From NCBI GenBank assembly GCA_030432695.1, contig JAUILN010000007.1, forward strand, positions 248,001 to 312,000: a stretch of 64,000 bases of DNA, in the 5' to 3' direction. The notes beneath the pieces are model-generated. The model saw nothing but the letters and a program-made list of their open reading frames with translations. It had not been told where the DNA came from and did not search any database. The translations under genes were made by a program, and so were the position numbers. Each line of letters begins with the position of its first letter. Positions within the stretch are counted from its first letter, which is position 1. The stretch comes from a bacterium (lineage in GTDB: Bacteria > Planctomycetota > UBA1135 > UBA2386). Below are positions 59,803-64,000 of this stretch, piece after piece.

Positions 59803-60141
59803 GCGGCGCGATCCGAGCGAGATCACGCCCGCGAGAACCACGACACCCGCCGGGAGCACGACGACCCGGAGCACTCGGCTCACCGCGACGAAGTCGTCCA
59901 GGAACTGCAGCCCGGCGACGTTGTAGCGCCAGAAGTCCGCGAAGCAGTCGTTGCGGAGGACCTCGAGCCGGTGCCATGCGATCGCGAAGGCGATCAGGCC
60001 GGCCGCCACGACATCCCAACGCCGCGACCCCCATCCCGTTGGTCGGAGCAGGGCGTACGCACCGAGGCCGATCACCCCCACCAGCAACACGGATGCGATG
60101 GACTGGACGGGGCTCGGTTGGTGAACGAGGGATGCGAGCAC
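59779..60141 (-). CDS. Small multi-pass membrane protein
   Basis: About 120 residues with three transmembrane helices (SIASVLLVGVIGLGAYALL; VVAAGLIAFAIAWHRLEVL; VLRVVVLPAGVVVLAGVISLG). No family recognised. The frame is open upstream to 60306; the GTG at 60141 is one of several possible starts. Its 3' end overlaps the end of pilT by 24 bp on the opposite strand. Confidence 0.45.
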   Translation of the reverse strand: MLASLVHQPSPVQSIASVLLVGVIGLGAYALLRPTGWGSRRWDVVAAGLIAFAIAWHRLEVLRNDCFADFWRYNVAGLQFLDDFVAVSRVLRVVVLPAGVVVLAGVISLGSRRSRPPAQQ

Positions 60142-60300
60142 GGACCTGGTATCGGCCCGCGGGTGCACCCGGCCGAACGGTCTCCGCGGGGCGTCCGACG
60201 AGATGCCGTTCGGAAAGACCCCGACTGCGAGGGTGTCGAGTGCCGTGAATCGGCGCCGTGTCTGGCGAATCCGGCAAGTGGGACGGTACACCGGGCCCCC

Positions 60301-63300
60301 GTGCAACCCCTGAAGATCCTCCTGACGATCGCGGCGCTGTCAGGTCTCACCGCGCTGTCGACTCCCGCACAGTCCGCGTTGCACTGGCAACCACCGAGGG
60401 AGGCCGCTGCGACGGTCCCCGACGCACCCATCGCCTGGCCCGAAGCAGCCGCCGACCTGCCGCGCCGAGCCTTCACCATCGCCGCCTGGGTACGCCCCGA
60501 CCGTTTCCCCGAATGGAGCGGCGTGTTCAGCGCGCTGCAGGACAATGGCGGGTTCGAGCAGGGGATGATGCTCGGCCTGAAGGGCACGCAATGGGCGTTC
60601 GCCCTCGCGGCCCGCGACTCCAGCGATGCGGACGGGACGATGACCTACCTGGTCGCGCCGCGGTTCGCGACGCCGGGGGCCTGGGCGTTCGTCTGTGCGA
60701 CCTACGACGGCAAGGCGATGCGGCTCTTCGTCGACGGCGAGGAGCTGGCAACAGACACGACCTCGCAGCGCGGCGACGTCTGGTATCCCGAAGACCTGAC
60801 CGTGGCGGTCGGCGCCTACGTCGACAGCAACGAGACCCACGTCCTGCAGGGTGCGCTCACCGACGTGTGGCTCGACCGGCGCGCGTGGAGTAGTGCCGAA
60901 GTGGCTCGACGCTTCGCAGCCACCCGGGAAGCAGCTCGTCCCGCGGCACCCGGCGGCGCGACTCCGGGCTGGCCAGGCATCCGCGCGCTGCGCGACGGCG
61001 AGCTGGTCGGCAGCAGCGACCGGCAGCGCGTGCCGACCGCGCAGTACGTGCAGCCGGCCGGCCAGGGCCTGGTCTGGAACGGCCGACCGGTCGACCTCGC
61101 AGTGTCGCCCGACGGCACGCTGGCAGCGGTGAAGGACGACAAGGGAGTGGGCCTGATCGACGCGAAGAGCTGGGAGCCGCGGCAGTTCCTGGCCTTCCCG
61201 AGCGGCGGCGGCTCCATGCACGGTGTCGCGTTCTCGGCCGACGGCGCGCTGCTCTGGGCGACCACCGCGCAGGCCGCGCTGTTCGAGGCGGCGCGTGGCG
61301 AAGGAGGCTGGGCCTGGCGACGCGCGATTCCCCTGCCGGGCCCGGGCGGCTCGGGCAGCTCGCACGCCACCGGCATCGCGGTCGATCCCGACGGCAAGCG
61401 GCTGTGGGTCTGCCTGTCGCGCAACAACTCGCTGGCCGAGATCGACCTCGAGGAGGGCAAGGTCCTGCGCGAGATCGCGGTGAGCGTGGCGCCGTTCGAC
61501 GTGGTGCTGCTACCTGGTGCTCGACGCGCGGTGGTGAGCAACTGGGGTGGTCGCCGGCCGGAGGACGACGAGGAGTCCGCACCGTCCAGCGGCACGCCGG
61601 TGCTGGTCGACGAGCGCGGCGTGGCGTCGAGCGGCACGGTCGGACTGGTCGACCTGCGCGCCGGCCGGCAACTGAAGGAGACCGCCACCGGCCTGCACCC
61701 GGCCGATCTCCTGCTCGATGCCGAGCACGACCGGGTCTACGTGGCGAATGCGAACTCCGACACGGTGACGGTCCTGAGAGCGTCGACCCTCGACGAGGTC
61801 GCCACCCTCGATGCCCGACCGGATCCCGAGCTGCCCTATGGCTCCGCGACCAATGCGCTGGCCCTCACGGACGGCGGCCGCACGCTGCTGGCCGCCAATG
61901 CCGGCAACAACGCGCTGGCGGTGTTCCGCCGCGCGACGGCCACCACCGACACCTGGTCGCTGCGCGGTCTCGTACCGACCAGCTGGTATCCGGCCGCGCT
62001 GGCCGCGAACGAAGATGCGGTCTTCGTCGCCGACACCAAGGGACTCGGCTCACGCGGCGGCAGCGACCCCGACAAGCGCAAGGTCCACGAATACGCCGGC
62101 GTGACCTCGCGCATCGCCTGGCCGCCGAGCGACGACCTCCTCGCCGACTGGTCCGATCGCGTGCGCACCGATGCGCGGATACCGGCCGCACTGCGCGCCT
62201 TCGAACGCGGCGACACGGGCGTCGACCCGGTTCCCGTGCCCGGAAAGGTCGGCGAGCCCTCGGTGTTCCGCCACGTGGTGTACGTCATCAAGGAGAACCG
62301 CACCTACGACCAGGTCCTCGGCGACCTCGAGCAGGGCAACGGGGAGCCGTCGCTGTGCATCTTCCCGCGCCGCGTGACCCCCAACCACCACGCCCTCGCC
62401 GAGCAGTTCGTGCTGCTCGACAACTTCTACTGCAATGGCGTGAACAGCGCCGACGGCCATAGCTGGGCCACCGAAGGTCACGTCACCGACCACCTCGAGA
62501 AGTCGTTCGGCGGCTTCACCCGCTCCTACACCTTCGGCGACGACCCACTCACCTACAGCAGCACCGGGTTCATCTGGGACAACGTGCTGCTCGCCGGCCT
62601 CTCGTTCCGCAACTACGGCGAGATGGACTATGCCGAGCCCGTGCCCGCCAACGCCACCTTCGCGCAGATCCACGACGACTTCGTCCGCGGCGCCGGCAAG
62701 ATCGGCTTCGGCCAGAAGATCGGCATCGAGCGGCTGAAGAGCTTCTCGTGCCCCACCTATCCCGGCTGGAACATGCGCATCCCCGACGTGCTGCGCGTGA
62801 GCCGCTTCCTGGAGGAGCTGCAGGAAGCCGAGCGCTCCGGCGAGTGGCCGGAGTTCCTGATCGTCTACCTGCCGCAGGACCACTGCTCGGGCCTGTCGAA
62901 GGGCATGCCGAAGCCCGAGTCGCACATGGCCGACAACGATCTCGCGCTGGGCCGACTGGTCGAGGGCATCTCGAAGAGCCGGTTCTGGAAGGAGACCTGC
63001 ATCTTCGTGGTCGAGGACGATCCGCAGGCCGGCTTCGACCACGTCGACGGCCACCGCTCGCTGTGCTTCGTGGCCAGCCCCTACACCCGGCGCGGCGCGG
63101 TGGTCTCCGAGTTCTTCAACCAGACCTCGGTGCTCCACACCATGCAGCGGATCCTCGGTCTGCCGGCGATGAATCAGCTCGATGCCGCAGCACCATTGAT
63201 GACCGCGTGCTTCCAAGGAGAGCCGGACCTGAGGCCCTACGAGGCGATCCAGAACAACGTCGCCCTCGACGATCTGACCGCGAGCGCCGACGAGGCTCCG

Positions 63301-63507
63301 CCCGGCCTTCGACCGTGGTACGTCGCCACCGCCGGCGAGGACTTCGAAGGCTTCGACCGCGCCGACGAGGACACGCTGAATCGCATCCTGTGGCACGCGG
63401 TGAAGGGCGCCGAGGTGCCCTATCCGACCGAGTGGGCCGGGGCACACGGCAGGGGGCTCGAGGCGCTCGGCCTGGTGCTCGCTCCCGAGGCCGACGACGA
63501 CGATTGA
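60301..63507 (+). CDS. Exported LamG / beta-propeller / phosphoesterase fusion
   Basis: 1068 residues, GTG start chosen for its signal peptide (LKILLTIAALSGLTALSTPAQ). Residues about 30-215 are a LamG-like domain (FTIAAWVRPDRFPEWSGVF; WAFVCATYDGKAMRLFVDGEEL). Residues about 250-600 are a YncE/NHL-like beta-propeller (VDLAVSPDGTLAAVKDDKG; GIAVDPDGKRLWVCLSRNNSLAEIDLE; DRVYVANANSDTVTVL). Residues about 655-1000 are the phosphoesterase family of acid phosphatase/phospholipase C enzymes: VVYVIKENRTYDQVLGD, NHHALAEQFVLLDNFYCNG, HSWATEGHVTD, FVVEDDPQAGFDHVDGHRS. Extracellular phosphatase activity is likely; the substrate is unknown. Confidence 0.92.
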   Translation: MQPLKILLTIAALSGLTALSTPAQSALHWQPPREAAATVPDAPIAWPEAAADLPRRAFTIAAWVRPDRFPEWSGVFSALQDNGGFEQGMMLGLKGTQWAFALAARDSSDADGTMTYLVAPRFATPGAWAFVCATYDGKAMRLFVDGEELATDTTSQRGDVWYPEDLTVAVGAYVDSNETHVLQGALTDVWLDRRAWSSAEVARRFAATREAARPAAPGGATPGWPGIRALRDGELVGSSDRQRVPTAQYVQPAGQGLVWNGRPVDLAVSPDGTLAAVKDDKGVGLIDAKSWEPRQFLAFPSGGGSMHGVAFSADGALLWATTAQAALFEAARGEGGWAWRRAIPLPGPGGSGSSHATGIAVDPDGKRLWVCLSRNNSLAEIDLEEGKVLREIAVSVAPFDVVLLPGARRAVVSNWGGRRPEDDEESAPSSGTPVLVDERGVASSGTVGLVDLRAGRQLKETATGLHPADLLLDAEHDRVYVANANSDTVTVLRASTLDEVATLDARPDPELPYGSATNALALTDGGRTLLAANAGNNALAVFRRATATTDTWSLRGLVPTSWYPAALAANEDAVFVADTKGLGSRGGSDPDKRKVHEYAGVTSRIAWPPSDDLLADWSDRVRTDARIPAALRAFERGDTGVDPVPVPGKVGEPSVFRHVVYVIKENRTYDQVLGDLEQGNGEPSLCIFPRRVTPNHHALAEQFVLLDNFYCNGVNSADGHSWATEGHVTDHLEKSFGGFTRSYTFGDDPLTYSSTGFIWDNVLLAGLSFRNYGEMDYAEPVPANATFAQIHDDFVRGAGKIGFGQKIGIERLKSFSCPTYPGWNMRIPDVLRVSRFLEELQEAERSGEWPEFLIVYLPQDHCSGLSKGMPKPESHMADNDLALGRLVEGISKSRFWKETCIFVVEDDPQAGFDHVDGHRSLCFVASPYTRRGAVVSEFFNQTSVLHTMQRILGLPAMNQLDAAAPLMTACFQGEPDLRPYEAIQNNVALDDLTASADEAPPGLRPWYVATAGEDFEGFDRADEDTLNRILWHAVKGAEVPYPTEWAGAHGRGLEALGLVLAPEADDDD

Positions 63508-63540
63508 GCGCGCGCCGCGACGGCTTCCGGCAGCAGCAGA

Positions 63541-64000
63541 TCAGAGCGAACCGCGGCCGAGGATCTCGGCCAACCGCCGCCGCGCCCGCGCCACCCGCGC
63601 CCGCACCGCCTCCTCGCTCGGGATCTCCAGTGCCTCGGCCAACTCGCGCGCCGACAGCCCTTCGTAGCAGCGCAGCAGCAGGAGTTCGCGGTCGGCGGGA
63701 TCGAGCTGCGCCAGGGCGCCGTCGGTCTGGCGCTCGAGTTCGCGGTACTCGACCTGCATCGCACCGCGCCCCTCGTCGCCGAGCCGTGAGCACATCGCCG
63801 TGCGTAGCGGCTCGAGTCGGGCACGCACCCGACGCCAGCGCGCCCGGTCGCGGACGTCGTTCATCGCCACGGTGACCAGCCAGCGCATCAAGGCACCGCC
63901 GGTCGGGAAGCGGCCCGGGTCGAACTCGGTGGAGGCGACCAGCAACGCGTCCTGCACGATGTCCTCGACGTCGGGATCGAGACCGTCGACCGGCACGCCG
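63541..64000 (-). CDS. ECF-type RNA polymerase sigma factor, N-terminus cut by window edge
   Basis: About 150 residues visible: region 2 (PDVEDIVQDALLVASTEFDPGRFPTGGALMRWLVTVAMNDVRDRARW) and region 4 (LDPADRELLLLRCYEGLSARELAEALEIPSEEAVRARVARARRRLAEIL). The first residues lie beyond 64000. It converges on the phosphoesterase fusion gene, 33 bp away. No anti-sigma gene is visible in the window. Confidence 0.92.
   Translation of the reverse strand, partial: GVPVDGLDPDVEDIVQDALLVASTEFDPGRFPTGGALMRWLVTVAMNDVRDRARWRRVRARLEPLRTAMCSRLGDEGRGAMQVEYRELERQTDGALAQLDPADRELLLLRCYEGLSARELAEALEIPSEEAVRARVARARRRLAEILGRGSL

Noticed and set aside
1..64000. rRNA or tRNA genes
   Set aside because: No tRNA cloverleaf or rRNA signature was noticed on either strand by eye; a dedicated search was not possible.

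Overview
High-GC DNA with tightly packed genes, many joined by 4-bp ATGA, GTGA or TTGA start/stop overlaps. The content suggests a planctomycete-like bacterium: hpnCDE-type squalene genes, a secreted sulfatase, a secreted Kelch protein, BlaI/M56 regulation, an ECF sigma factor fused to a transmembrane segment and an extracellular region, and secreted proteins sharing a C-terminal domain. The lineage is inferred from gene content; no rRNA or tRNA gene was seen.

Left part (1-24 kb): a truncated peroxiredoxin; hpnC-hpnD-hpnE (farnesyl diphosphate to squalene); a DUF669 protein with an SSB-like acidic tail; a secreted LamG-like protein; ligA followed by a 44-aa membrane protein; a broken DUF262/DUF1524 (GmrSD-like) gene; a four-gene coupled operon on the minus strand (molybdopterin oxidoreductase, RecB-like nuclease, superfamily 1 helicase, alpha/beta hydrolase); an OprO/P-type porin; and an unassigned 1679-residue probable lipoprotein.

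Middle (24-44 kb): one flagellar basal-body operon on the minus strand, flgB-flgC-fliE-fliF-fliG-fliH-fliI-fliJ-motE-like-fliL-fliM-fliN, with a candidate sigma-28-type promoter just before flgB. Upstream lies a hepT remnant split by a palindromic mobile element. Then come a secreted sulfatase and a Kelch protein, glpF and glpK (glycerol uptake and phosphorylation), the DUF2868/DUF3482 GTPase pair, a hexose-6-phosphate mutarotase-like protein and a GNAT acetyltransferase.

Right part (44-64 kb): a membrane-anchored protein, an exported M28 aminopeptidase with PDZ-like end, a DUF2314/DUF2185-like protein, an M56 peptidase with its BlaI repressor and a palindromic operator candidate, the ECF sigma/TM/carboxypeptidase-regulatory-like fusion, an M19 dipeptidase, a Tat-exported Gfo/Idh/MocA oxidoreductase, an N-acetylhexosamine-kinase-like protein, PilT, a LamG/beta-propeller/phosphoesterase protein and a second ECF sigma factor cut by the window end.

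The most unusual signal is in the repeats. (1) A foldback element with AGGAG ends has two clear copies and perhaps a third; its variable spacers stay self-complementary. Removing one copy exactly restores a hepT reading frame. (2) Four palindromes with a GTGCC(A/T)GGCAC core and two different arm types all sit at gene 3' ends. (3) A 145-bp double-hairpin insertion splits the DUF262 gene, and its removal restores the frame. (4) Two 16-bp tandem repeats each carry the stop codon of the gene they follow.
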